This document shows positions 52,246-59,696 of a stretch of 64,000 nt of DNA, in pieces. Each line of letters opens with the position of its first letter. Position 1 is the stretch's first letter. Source of the DNA: Streptomyces sp. 35G-GA-8 (GTDB lineage Bacteria > Actinomycetota > Actinomycetes > Streptomycetales > Streptomycetaceae); assembly GCF_023534745.1 (NCBI RefSeq), contig NZ_JAMHJQ010000014.1, positions 1 through 64,000 of the forward strand, given 5' to 3'. A program made the translations under genes and the position numbers. The notes below the pieces were generated by a model, which worked only from the letters and a program-made list of their open reading frames with translations, had not been told where the DNA came from and ran no database searches.

Positions 52246-53142
52246 TCATGCGGCCGTGGCGGGGCGTGGGCTGCCGTGGAAGACCTGGCTGGTGTGCCAG
52301 GAGCGGTGGATCGCGGCGACGGGGTGTGCGCCCGGTTGAGGTCCGATGAGGGGGCGGTCGGCGAGCGCGATGACGTGTTCGCGGGCGGCGGGGCTGTGGC
52401 CGACGAACCGCTGGGAAACCAGGACGCGGTGGCCCTCGCCCACGCCGAGGACGCCCTTGTCGAAGAGCTTGTGGTGCAGCGAACACAGGCACAGTCCGTT
52501 GTCGACGTCGTCCGGTCCGTCGAACGCCCACCAGCGCACGTGCGCGGCCTCCAGCCCGACAGACACCGCGCCGATACGGCCATCGTAGCCGCAGAAGGCG
52601 CACTGGTACTCGTAGGCCGTCAGGACCTGCTCCCGCATCCGCGGATCCCGCCGCCTCCGCACGGCGGCCGAGAGTTGTCCGGTCTCCGCCGGCTCCAGCT
52701 CCAGGCCGACGGATTCGCACAGGTCGCCGTGGAGGGAAGGCGGGAAGTGCAGGTCGAGCAGGACCCGTGCCATCCGGCCGAGCAGCTCCGGCTCCCGCCG
52801 CAGCGCCGCCCGCAGCTCCGGCGCCAGTCGCCCAGCGGCCCCCGCGGCCCGCAACTCCCGCACCCCGCTGCCGGGGCTGCCCGGTCCGCGATCGGTGCGC
52901 ACCTCCCACACGCCGTCGCTCACCAGGTGGTGGAACGGGTATGCCGGAGTCGTCCTGTTCGGCGGCCCGTACTCGGTCAGCAGCCGCTGCAGATCCTCCT
53001 CCACCGCGCTGTACCGCAGTTCGCCGGCGGCATCCTGCTGGAACCGACCGAGGGCGTACAGCAACAGCAACGGCTTGTGCGGAGCGCGGGTCCCGCTTCT
53101 GGTCCACTGTCTCAGTTGCGCGGTGCGCTCCAGCCAGTCCAT
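52246..53142 (-). CDS. Phosphorothioate-DNA-dependent HNH endonuclease (SBD–HNH, McrA type)
   Basis: This is a 298-aa type IV restriction enzyme. Residues 1-150 look like a sulfur-binding domain: MDWLERTAQLRQWTRSG, APHKPLLLLYALGRFQ (20-35), AYPFHHLVSDGVWEV (67-81). Residues about 165-235 are an HNH domain with a zinc site: CAFC (181-184), LEAAHVRWWAF (His201), NGLCLCSLHHKLFDKG (Asn215, His223/224). This is what I recall of Streptomyces SprMcrA/ScoMcrA-type enzymes that cut near phosphorothioate-modified (dnd) DNA. ATG at 53142 gives the family N-terminus; the ribosome site is weak. It lies 56 nt after the STAND gene on the same strand. Confidence 0.87.
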   Translation of the reverse strand: MDWLERTAQLRQWTRSGTRAPHKPLLLLYALGRFQQDAAGELRYSAVEEDLQRLLTEYGPPNRTTPAYPFHHLVSDGVWEVRTDRGPGSPGSGVRELRAAGAAGRLAPELRAALRREPELLGRMARVLLDLHFPPSLHGDLCESVGLELEPAETGQLSAAVRRRRDPRMREQVLTAYEYQCAFCGYDGRIGAVSVGLEAAHVRWWAFDGPDDVDNGLCLCSLHHKLFDKGVLGVGEGHRVLVSQRFVGHSPAAREHVIALADRPLIGPQPGAHPVAAIHRSWHTSQVFHGSPRPATAA

Positions 53143-53198
53143 GACCGGCGATCGTAGCCGTGCTTCGTCGACCAGCGATCTGCGCGTGTGGGGAAAGC

Positions 53199-55871
53199 CT
53201 AACGAGGCGTGGTGAGTTGACTGCGACGTGCCGTGACCAGGTGGCGCCGTCGTGCGCGGGTCCGTTGTTCTCCGTCGATCCACCGTGCTCGCGCGGTGTG
53301 CTCGGGAAGCGGAAGTCCGGCCATGAAGTGGGCGATGTCGACGTAGTAGGCGTAGTCGCCGCTCTGCGTGAGTTCGCGCAGGCGGGTGATCGCGGTGGCG
53401 AGGCCGTCCTGGGCGTCGAGGACGGCGTGGTGGAAGCACAGGGCCAGTTGCAGCTTCGCCGCGGCGTAGGCAATGCGGGAGACACCGATTTCGGCGAGCA
53501 GTACGGCCGCCCGGCCGGGCAGGTCGGCGGCGAACCCGGCGTCGCGTACGAGCACGGCGATGCGAGCGGTCATCTCGCTGGAGCGCAGGCTGAGGTGGGA
53601 CAACAGCCGTTCCGCTAGATCGAGTTCGTCATCGGCCCGAACCTGATCGGAGAAGGAGACGGCGAAGGCGAGATGCGCCTGCACCATGGCGGTCTCGCCG
53701 ACCACACCGTGCTCCTCGGCTTCGCTCCGGCCTGCCAGGTAGGCGGCTACCGCTCGCTCCATGTCACCCTGCACCCACCACACGTCTCCCAACACCCGAT
53801 GGTGCCTCCCCTCCGAGCCCAGTCTCCCCGCGGCTTCGACCGCGGTCGGGAAGTCTCCGGACAGGCGGCTCAGGTGTGCCAGGCCGCGCCGAGCCGCGGA
53901 AGCGAGCCGACCCCCGGCTGAGGCGACGCGCTGCATCCCACGACGCGAATCGTCGGTCAGACCGAGGTCTCGCTGGGCCTTCGCCAGGTAGTACGTGGCC
54001 AGTTCGACCAGGTCATCGGGGAGCAGCTCCGAGGCGAGGACGGCCGAGAGCCGACTGGACGTGCGTTCCCGGTGCTCGTGCTGGCGCCGGGCGATGGCGC
54101 TCAGCGATTCGACCAGGGCCTCTGCCGAGGTCTGCAGACCACTTGACGACGTGGCATCGGTGGCGGGAAGCGCCAGCGGTTCCCAGACGGAGTCCCCCAC
54201 GTACTGGAATGCGGCATCGGCGAGCCAGCCGAGATCGAGACGGAAGTCCCGTGCGAGGAGCAGTCCTTGCTGGAGACAGCCGACCAGGACTGCGCGATCG
54301 TGTCGCAGGTCCTGGCGCCACTGTGATTCCAGTGCCTGGAAGGCTCGTTGGGCCGCGCGCCGCCAGTCCTGTTCCGACCAGCGGTCGTCACTGCTGTCGT
54401 CTGCGTTGCGAATGGCGGAGCGGATCAGGTCGTGGACGTGGAAGGGCCACACACCGGAGGAGGACTCCCGGATAAAGGGGCGCTCGGTCAGCCGTAGGGC
54501 GGGCGCGTCGTGGTCCATTCCGGCGGCTTGTGTGGCCAGGGGTACGGAGAACGCGCTGAGCAGGCTGACCGAGCGGAGCACGTGGCGCTCATCGGCGGTC
54601 AGGTCGCTGAGGGTACGGGCGATCAAGGCGGGAAAGTCGTGGTCGAAGTCGGTGACCTGCGGCTGTCTGCCGCCGCGCCGGAGTTCCAGATAGCGCATGA
54701 CCGACAGATCCAGGTAGAGAGGCAACCCGTGCGAGCGCTCGGTGATGATCCGGCGGACCGGTTCGTCGATCAGCGGCTGCCCGTCGCGGCTCAGCCTGCG
54801 GACCAGGTAGTCCTCACAGTCTTCGGGAGAGAAGTCGCCGATCAGGACCTGACGGCCCGATACAGCTCGCCCCACATGTGCCGTGTCGGCTGCGAGACCG
54901 GGCCACGCGTGCGGCCCGGTCCAGTCGACCTGCCCCTCCAGGCTCGTCTCTCCCCACTGGAGGCGGTTGCGTCCGGTGACGACGAAGAACGTGTTGGGCA
55001 TCAACCACACGGTGCGTTGGAGCAGACGCTCGAAGTCGCGGTGCGTGCGGTCGCCGGTGTCCTCGAAGGTGTCCAGCAGGATCACGGGCAGTGCGCTCTT
55101 GCCGACGGGGATTTGGGCCAGGTCCCAGGCGAGGAGGTGCGGGTAGAAGCTCAGGGCTTCCAGGTCGGGCTGGGCCTCCAGGAGGTCGGCCAGGCGTGAG
55201 CAGCCGGCGAGGGCGCGTACAGACTGGCGCCGTTCGCGTAACGCCTTGATGAGCGCTCCGGCCCCGTGCCCGAGCGCACTGCCGACTGTGCCGGGCAGGA
55301 GCAGAGCCTGGGCGACATCGCTGAGGGCGGACTGCATCTGCTGCGGCAGGGCGGCAGCGGCGCTGAAGCGGCTCAGCAGTCCGCCCCGGCGCAGGTAGTC
55401 CTCGATCGGTTCGCCCGGGTGGTTGTGCTCCCAGTAGCGGCGCAGGGCGAGGTCGAAGGCGGGCAGTGGCTGGCCGAGCGCGGCGACGGCAAGACGGACG
55501 GTGAGGATGACGCGCTCGAAATCCATACCCGCGGCGCGCGCGAGATCGATACGAACTGGCAGGGTCCGCTCTTCGGGGTGGGATGGCGATTCCCATTGCG
55601 CCGGGCGGTGCTCGCTGCGGGCCAGCGATGCCTCGATCTTTCGGGAGAGCGTGGACTTGCCGATCCCGCCCACACCGTGGAACACGAGGATGTTGTGGCG
55701 GGGAGCTTCCAGGTCCTCCACGTCGAAGTCCGCACGGGTCACGTGCCGTATGTGCTCGGCGAGGCCGGCCGTTACGGCCTGCCACTGTGCCTGCCGGTTC
55801 GTGAACGCCTCGCTGGCGGCGATGCTCCGGTCGTTCGAGCTGAACAACGTTCGAAGGTCCCGCCCTGCCAC
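53199..55871 (-). CDS. STAND NTPase with C-terminal TPR-like repeats
   Basis: This is an 890-aa signal-transduction ATPase. Walker A GVGGIGKST (66-74), Walker B LPVILLDTFED (261-271), sensor FVVTGRNRLQW (295-305). A winged-helix region and TPR-like helices up to the C-terminus follow (YYLAKAQRDLGLTDDSRRGMQ; DVWWVQGDMERAVAAYLAG). The N-terminus before the P-loop is only about 60 residues, too short for a classical effector, so the effector may be another protein. Bacterial STAND NTPases (Avs and relatives) sense phage proteins. GTG at 55871 has GGGGAG very close upstream. It probably forms an operon with the HNH gene. Confidence 0.85.
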   Translation of the reverse strand: MAGRDLRTLFSSNDRSIAASEAFTNRQAQWQAVTAGLAEHIRHVTRADFDVEDLEAPRHNILVFHGVGGIGKSTLSRKIEASLARSEHRPAQWESPSHPEERTLPVRIDLARAAGMDFERVILTVRLAVAALGQPLPAFDLALRRYWEHNHPGEPIEDYLRRGGLLSRFSAAAALPQQMQSALSDVAQALLLPGTVGSALGHGAGALIKALRERRQSVRALAGCSRLADLLEAQPDLEALSFYPHLLAWDLAQIPVGKSALPVILLDTFEDTGDRTHRDFERLLQRTVWLMPNTFFVVTGRNRLQWGETSLEGQVDWTGPHAWPGLAADTAHVGRAVSGRQVLIGDFSPEDCEDYLVRRLSRDGQPLIDEPVRRIITERSHGLPLYLDLSVMRYLELRRGGRQPQVTDFDHDFPALIARTLSDLTADERHVLRSVSLLSAFSVPLATQAAGMDHDAPALRLTERPFIRESSSGVWPFHVHDLIRSAIRNADDSSDDRWSEQDWRRAAQRAFQALESQWRQDLRHDRAVLVGCLQQGLLLARDFRLDLGWLADAAFQYVGDSVWEPLALPATDATSSSGLQTSAEALVESLSAIARRQHEHRERTSSRLSAVLASELLPDDLVELATYYLAKAQRDLGLTDDSRRGMQRVASAGGRLASAARRGLAHLSRLSGDFPTAVEAAGRLGSEGRHHRVLGDVWWVQGDMERAVAAYLAGRSEAEEHGVVGETAMVQAHLAFAVSFSDQVRADDELDLAERLLSHLSLRSSEMTARIAVLVRDAGFAADLPGRAAVLLAEIGVSRIAYAAAKLQLALCFHHAVLDAQDGLATAITRLRELTQSGDYAYYVDIAHFMAGLPLPEHTARARWIDGEQRTRARRRHLVTARRSQLTTPR

Positions 55872-56036
55872 AGCTCCCCCTGACGATCAACTGGAGCCAA
55901 GCCAGGCTCCGTTGACGACAGCATGGCACGCCCGTATTCAGGCAGGTCCGCAGGCCGCATCCGGAACGCGGTAGTTCAGCCGACGACCTTGGTCAGGGGA
56001 CGGTGGCCACGGGTTCCCCATCCTGCGTACTCACCC

Positions 56037-56855
56037 TCATAGGTCGAACAGGCTCTCCTGGAAGTTCTCGACGACATCCCGTCGCGGGTAGAACAGGCCC
56101 AGCAGCAGGAACGTCTTGGGGCGGGCCGCGACGTTCCCGACGAAGCAGTGCACGGCCTTCTCCGCAGTGACCATCCGGTCGAACCAACGCTCGCGAAGCT
56201 TCTCCTCCACGCCGTCCTTCCCGTAGTGGCGAAAGAACTTGCGGTACGACTCGCCCGCCTCCCAGTCCCTCAGCCCCATGTCGTGACCAGCGCACTCCTG
56301 ATCCGCGCATCGGAAGCTGTACCGGAACTCAAGTGGCACCCACTCCAGTTGGCGGAGGTCCTGTGCGAGTAGATCCAACTGATCTGCCAGGGCCGCCTTC
56401 GAAGCTGGCCAGGGCTCGGCAGGAGCGAAGCGGAAGCCGGTGAACTCCGCTGGGCGGAAGACGCCAAGCGACGTTCCCCGAAGCTCCTGGTCCCGCTTTA
56501 TGGAGCACAGGGACGGCGCTACGAGGGGCTGCACATGCGAGAGGCGTTCGCGCCAGCCGTCCGCTGTCCCGAGGCGCTCGATGACCTTGAGACTCTGCAG
56601 ATTGGGGCGCAAGCTTTCGGGACGGCGGTCCCCATGGTGTCGCTGCACATCGACCTCGACGATCGAGTACTTGGCGAACTGGCTTTCTTCGTTCAGCAGC
56701 CGGAACGGAACCGGGAAGAGCCGCACATGCTGGGGCGCCCCTTGGTCGAGCCGTATGCCGGCCACGCAGCTCGTCTCGTGGTACTTCGCGGACAGTTCCG
56801 GATAGGTCTTGACCGTGATCATGATCCGTGCGCGCTGCCAAATCCCCGATCCCAT
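56037..56855 (-). CDS. Conserved unknown protein paired with the XRE–DUF488 gene
   Basis: This is a 272-aa protein starting MGSGIWQRARIMITVKTYPELSAKYHETSCVAGIRLD. Further conserved text is HVRLFPVPFRLL, FAKYSIVEVDV and RRPESLRPNLQSLKVIERL; two Cys pairs lie at RCADQECAGH. I recall a family of this type commonly beside DUF488 proteins in bacteria, function unknown. ATG at 56855 follows GGAGGGGG. It is on the same strand and 86 nt downstream of the DUF488 gene. Confidence 0.72.
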   Translation of the reverse strand: MGSGIWQRARIMITVKTYPELSAKYHETSCVAGIRLDQGAPQHVRLFPVPFRLLNEESQFAKYSIVEVDVQRHHGDRRPESLRPNLQSLKVIERLGTADGWRERLSHVQPLVAPSLCSIKRDQELRGTSLGVFRPAEFTGFRFAPAEPWPASKAALADQLDLLAQDLRQLEWVPLEFRYSFRCADQECAGHDMGLRDWEAGESYRKFFRHYGKDGVEEKLRERWFDRMVTAEKAVHCFVGNVAARPKTFLLLGLFYPRRDVVENFQESLFDL

Positions 56856-56941
56856 GGTTGCCCCCTCCACTGATCTCCCGATCCGATTGGAGGAGAGGCA
56901 TGCGCCACCGGCAAGGGCGCGTACAGGAGCGAGGGGCGAAG

Positions 56942-57622
56942 TCAGGCCAGGGGAATTACGGGCACGGCGGCCCGCTTGCGGACCGTCTCCAGGACGACCT
57001 GTCGGTGGCAGCGGCTTTCGTCTTTCTCGAAGCACAGCACCGCGACCCGGGACTGCCGGGCATGCTCTGCGAGGCGCTCAAGATCGGTTTGCGCTTCCTC
57101 GGACCGCAGCACTCCACGGAACCGAGCCCGGCCTACGTCGAGGCGGCCCTCCCAGAACGGCGCCCGGTTGTCCTTGGGATTGCCCAGGCCACGCAGGTGG
57201 GTGTATTCGATGCCGGCCTCGGCGAGTGCCTGCCCGAGCCGAGTCTTGCTGAAGCCCTTCTTGCGGCTGATCGGCGTAAGTCGTACGTCCGCCACGACAT
57301 CAATACGGTTGTCGAGGAGAGAGGAGACGAACGAGTCGATGTCCCGGCCTTCGTACCCGGCAGACCAGAGGCTGGGAGCGACCTTGGTCTCCTGGAAGAG
57401 TTCATCGAGGGAGACTTCAAGTGCCTCGGCGACTGCTCCGACGGTGAAGAAACCTGGCTGGATCGCTCCCTCGCTCTCCAGACGGGCCAGCGTTCCTACG
57501 GCGATGCCAGCTTCCTTGGAGAGCCGCTCCCGCGACCATCCTCGAGCCTCCCGCATCGCTCGCACGCGCTGGGCGAGTGCTCGGGCGTGGTCGTGGGGAC
57601 GCGCTGAGTGATGGCTTGCCAT
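56942..57622 (-). CDS. XRE-HTH fused to DUF488
   Basis: This is a 226-aa protein. Residues about 14-78 are an XRE/Cro HTH (ALAQRVRAMREARGWSRERLSKEAGIAVGTLARLESEG). Residues about 86-220 are DUF488: WSAGYEGRDIDSFVSSLL, DVRLTPISRKKGFSKTRL, YTHLRGLGNPKDNR and CFEKDESRCHRQVV, the last with the conserved Cys-x-Glu ... Cys-His-Arg pattern. The HTH fusion suggests it senses and autoregulates. ATG at 57622 has no Shine-Dalgarno; TAGTAT 8 nt upstream suggests a leaderless transcript. Confidence 0.85.
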   Translation of the reverse strand: MASHHSARPHDHARALAQRVRAMREARGWSRERLSKEAGIAVGTLARLESEGAIQPGFFTVGAVAEALEVSLDELFQETKVAPSLWSAGYEGRDIDSFVSSLLDNRIDVVADVRLTPISRKKGFSKTRLGQALAEAGIEYTHLRGLGNPKDNRAPFWEGRLDVGRARFRGVLRSEEAQTDLERLAEHARQSRVAVLCFEKDESRCHRQVVLETVRKRAAVPVIPLA

Positions 57623-57629
57623 GTGTCGT

Positions 57630-57635
57630 GATACT
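57630..57635 (-). promoter_or_regulatory. Likely -10 box of a leaderless promoter for the XRE–DUF488 gene
   Basis: On the minus strand TAGTAT ends 7-8 nt before the ATG at 57622, the spacing expected if transcription begins at the start codon. No good -35 box is visible. Confidence 0.5.
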
Positions 57636-57754
57636 AAGGGCGGTTGAGGCGGGCGGGCATGGTGTTCCCGGCCGACTACTAGGCTGGATTCGCGAACGCG
57701 CAGGTCCGAGTGCCCTAAGCCGCCGCACTTCAGACGGCCTCACCAGTCACCCAC

Positions 57755-57798
57755 TGGGAGAACCCGATCAAGATCTTCTCCCAGATTTCTCCCAAGCG
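57755..57798. repeat. Right arm-type repeat (TTCTCCCA sites)
   Basis: TGGGAGAA (57755-57762), then TTCTCCCA at 57776-57783 and 57787-57794. Block 57770-57798 is identical to 41881-41909. It lies 38 bp inside attR. Confidence 0.7.
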
Positions 57799-57813
57799 AT
57801 CTCCAGGAACCAC

Positions 57814-57850
57814 TCAGGGGCCTGATCCATCAAATGGATCAGGCCCCTGA
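57814..57850 (-). terminator. Perfect 17-bp hairpin downstream of tRNA-Pro
   Basis: Arms 57814-57830 and 57834-57850 pair perfectly around CAA. On the minus strand it starts 15 nt after the tRNA 3' end and probably terminates the tRNA transcript. Only the right arm lies within attR; the left copy at 41708 keeps one arm, so the full hairpin exists only with the island present. Confidence 0.65.
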
Positions 57851-57907
57851 CCTGGTACTTCAGCGTCGGGGTGGCGGGATTTGAACCCACGACCTCTTCG
57901 TCCCGAA
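57836..57907. repeat. attR: right direct repeat overlapping tRNA-Pro
   Basis: Counterpart of 41708-41780. Identity runs from the anticodon loop of the tRNA through its 3' end and about 30 nt beyond. Confidence 0.92.
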
Positions 57908-57939
57908 CGAAGCGCGCTGCCAAGCTGCGCTACACCCCG
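57866..57939 (-). tRNA. tRNA-Pro (anticodon CGG)
   Basis: This is a 74-nt gene that folds as a complete cloverleaf. The acceptor stem CGGGGTG pairs with CACCCCG and is followed by discriminator A. The D arm is GCGC, anticodon stem CTTCG/CGAAG with loop TTCGGGA (anticodon CGG at nt 35-37), and the T arm has GTTCAAAT. There is no encoded CCA. It is the integration site of the island. Confidence 0.96.
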
Positions 57940-58082
57940 ATGTCGCCCGTGTCGCGGCGACATCGATTACTTTAGCCCACCGCTGGCCGGAGACGAAATC
58001 CGGTTTCGGGGGCCCGGCGGGGGCTCCGTGGGGCCCCACGGAGCAGGAGGCCGGGTGGGGGCGGGTGGTCAGGGGTGGGTGG

Positions 58083-59021
58083 TCAGGGGCGGGAGGTCAA
58101 GGTCAGGAGTGTGGCCTCCGGGGGGCAGGCGAAGCGGATCGGGGTGTAGCGGTTGGTGCCGCAGCCCGCCGAGACGTGGAGGTAGGCGGTGTGGCCGCCG
58201 GAGCGGTGGGTGGAGAGGCCCTTCACGCGGTCCGTGTCGAGGTCGCAGTTGGTGACCAGCGCCCCGTAGAAGGGGATGCAGAGCTGGCCGCCGTGCGTGT
58301 GGCCCGCCAGGATCAGCGGGTAGCCGTCGGCGGTGAAGGAGTCCAGGGAGCGCAGGTACGGGGCGTGCACCACGCCGATCGAGAGGTCGGCGTCCGCCTC
58401 GGGGCCGCCCGCTACCCGCTCGTACCTGTCCCGCTTGATGTGCGGGTCGTCCACGCCCGTGAAGGCGATCTCGTGGCCGTCGATCTTCAGCCGGCCACGG
58501 GCGTTGGTCAGGCCCACCCAGCCCGCCGCGTCGAAGGCGTCCCGCATCGGTTCCCAGGGGTTGTGCACCGCGTGGACGGCCGGGGCGTTGCCGTTCAGAC
58601 CGTGTCTGCCCTGGGCCTTCTCGAAGAGGTAGCGGGCCGGATTGCGGAGCTTCGGGCCGTAGTAGTCGTTCGAGCCGAAGACATAGACGCCCGGGAACTC
58701 CATCAGCGGGCCCAGCGCGTCCAGCACCTCCGGTACGCCCTCCGGGTCCGAGAGGTTGTCGCCGGTGTTGACCACGAAATCGGGGCGCAGCCCGGCCAGT
58801 GACTGGAGCCAGCGCTGCTTCTTCCGCTGTCCGCTCACCATATGGATGTCGGAGACCTGGAGAACCCGCAGGTCACGCATTCCGCGCGGCAGCACCGGCA
58901 CCGAGATGCGGCGCAATCGGAACGAGCGGGTTTCGAAGCCCGCGGCGTAGGCGAGGCCGGCCGCGCCGACTGCCGCGATGCCTGCGGTGATTTTCAGGGG
59001 GACCCCGTAGCGTGCGCGCAT
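58083..59021 (-). CDS. Membrane-anchored metallophosphoesterase
   Basis: This is a 312-aa calcineurin-like phosphoesterase of the YaeI/YkuE type. An N-terminal TM helix (KITAGIAAVGAAGLAYAAGF) anchors it outside the membrane. Metal motifs: SDIHMVS (Asp58, His60), NTGDNL (87-90), GSNDYYG (where GNH is usual), VVHAP and AGHTHGGQL. Related enzymes act on UDP-linked lipids or other phosphoesters; the substrate here is unknown. ATG at 59021 has only a weak ribosome site. Confidence 0.9.
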   Translation of the reverse strand: MRARYGVPLKITAGIAAVGAAGLAYAAGFETRSFRLRRISVPVLPRGMRDLRVLQVSDIHMVSGQRKKQRWLQSLAGLRPDFVVNTGDNLSDPEGVPEVLDALGPLMEFPGVYVFGSNDYYGPKLRNPARYLFEKAQGRHGLNGNAPAVHAVHNPWEPMRDAFDAAGWVGLTNARGRLKIDGHEIAFTGVDDPHIKRDRYERVAGGPEADADLSIGVVHAPYLRSLDSFTADGYPLILAGHTHGGQLCIPFYGALVTNCDLDTDRVKGLSTHRSGGHTAYLHVSAGCGTNRYTPIRFACPPEATLLTLTSRP

Positions 59022-59098
59022 GCGCCCATCGTCGCAGACGTCGTACGGGCACGAAATCCGCGGGCGGGTCCGGCTCGGCACCTGCCACACTTGGCGCT

Positions 59099-59563
59099 AT
59101 GACCAGCCTTAAGTCCAAGCTGAAGGAAGACCTCACCGAGGCCATCAGGGCGCGTGACGAGCTCCGCTCCGCCACGCTCCGGCTGACCCTCTCCGCGATC
59201 ACCAAGGAGGAGGTCTCGGGTACGTCCGCGCGCGAGCTCTCCGATGACGAGGTGCAGAAAGTGATCGCCAAGGAGGCGAAGAAGCGCCGTGAGGCGGCGG
59301 AGGCCTTCGCCCAGGGTGGCCGCGCGGAGCAGGCCGAGCGGGAGAAGGCGGAGGGCGTGCTCCTCGACGCGTATCTGCCGAAGCAGCTGACCGACGAGGA
59401 GCTGGGCACGATCGTCGCGCAGGCCGTCGCGGAGGCCAAGGGCGCCGGCGCCGAGGGCCCGCGCGCCATGGGCGCCGTGATGAAGATCGTGAACCCGAAG
59501 GTGGCCGGCCGCGCCGAGGGAGGCCGGGTCGCCGCCCTCGTGAAGCGCTCCCTCGCCGGCTAG
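59099..59563 (+). CDS. GatB/YqeY-domain protein
   Basis: This is a 154-aa YqeY-family protein: SLKSKLKEDLTEAIRARDELRSATLRLTLSAITKEEV, RREAAEAFAQGGRAEQAEREKAE, YLPKQLTDEELGTIVAQAV and GAVMKIVNPKVAGRAEGGRVAALVK. Its fold is that of the C-terminal tRNA-binding domain of GatB, but no amidotransferase genes are near. ATG at 59099 has no Shine-Dalgarno and could be leaderless. It is divergent from the metallophosphoesterase gene. Confidence 0.93.
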   Translation: MTSLKSKLKEDLTEAIRARDELRSATLRLTLSAITKEEVSGTSARELSDDEVQKVIAKEAKKRREAAEAFAQGGRAEQAEREKAEGVLLDAYLPKQLTDEELGTIVAQAVAEAKGAGAEGPRAMGAVMKIVNPKVAGRAEGGRVAALVKRSLAG

Positions 59564-59638
59564 GGGAATCCCGCCTGACTCGCGACGTAGAGCGACGTAA
59601 AGCGGGACGCAAAGCGAGACGTAAAGCGACGTAAAGAA

Positions 59639-59670
59639 GGGGCGCCCCATCCCATCGGATGGAGCGCCCC
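59639..59670. terminator. Hairpin terminator between yqeY and the PBP gene
   Basis: GGGGCGC and CCATCC pair with GGATGG and GCGCCCC, with one mismatch and a CATC loop. It sits between convergent genes. Short AGCGACGTAAA-type repeats precede it at 59585-59635. Confidence 0.8.
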
Positions 59671-59696
59671 TCCGTCACATAATCAGCTTCCGCGGT

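Larger units (their letters stand above)
41708..57907. mobile_element. 16.2-kb genomic island integrated in tRNA-Pro(CGG)
   Basis: The island lies between two direct repeats of 73 and 72 nt. The right copy contains the 3' part of an intact tRNA-Pro gene and the left copy carries the same tRNA 3' fragment without the 5' half. This is the normal mark of tyrosine-integrase insertion into a tRNA gene. Identical 29-bp repeats lie just inside each end. Ten or so genes are inside, all outside the core set and with less extreme third-position GC. None is an integrase, excisionase, replication or transfer gene, so it is either a non-autonomous rider or a decayed element. Confidence 0.9.

Noticed and set aside
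53199-55871. Named Avs-type defence system assignment for the STAND gene
   Set aside because: Avs proteins carry an N-terminal nuclease or other effector. Here the P-loop begins at residue 66, so only the broad STAND class is supported.
57577-57825. Small ORF at the right end of the island (82 aa)
   Set aside because: It is antisense to the start of the DUF488 gene and then runs through the arm repeat. The similarity to the left-end frame comes from the 29-bp repeat, not from a gene.
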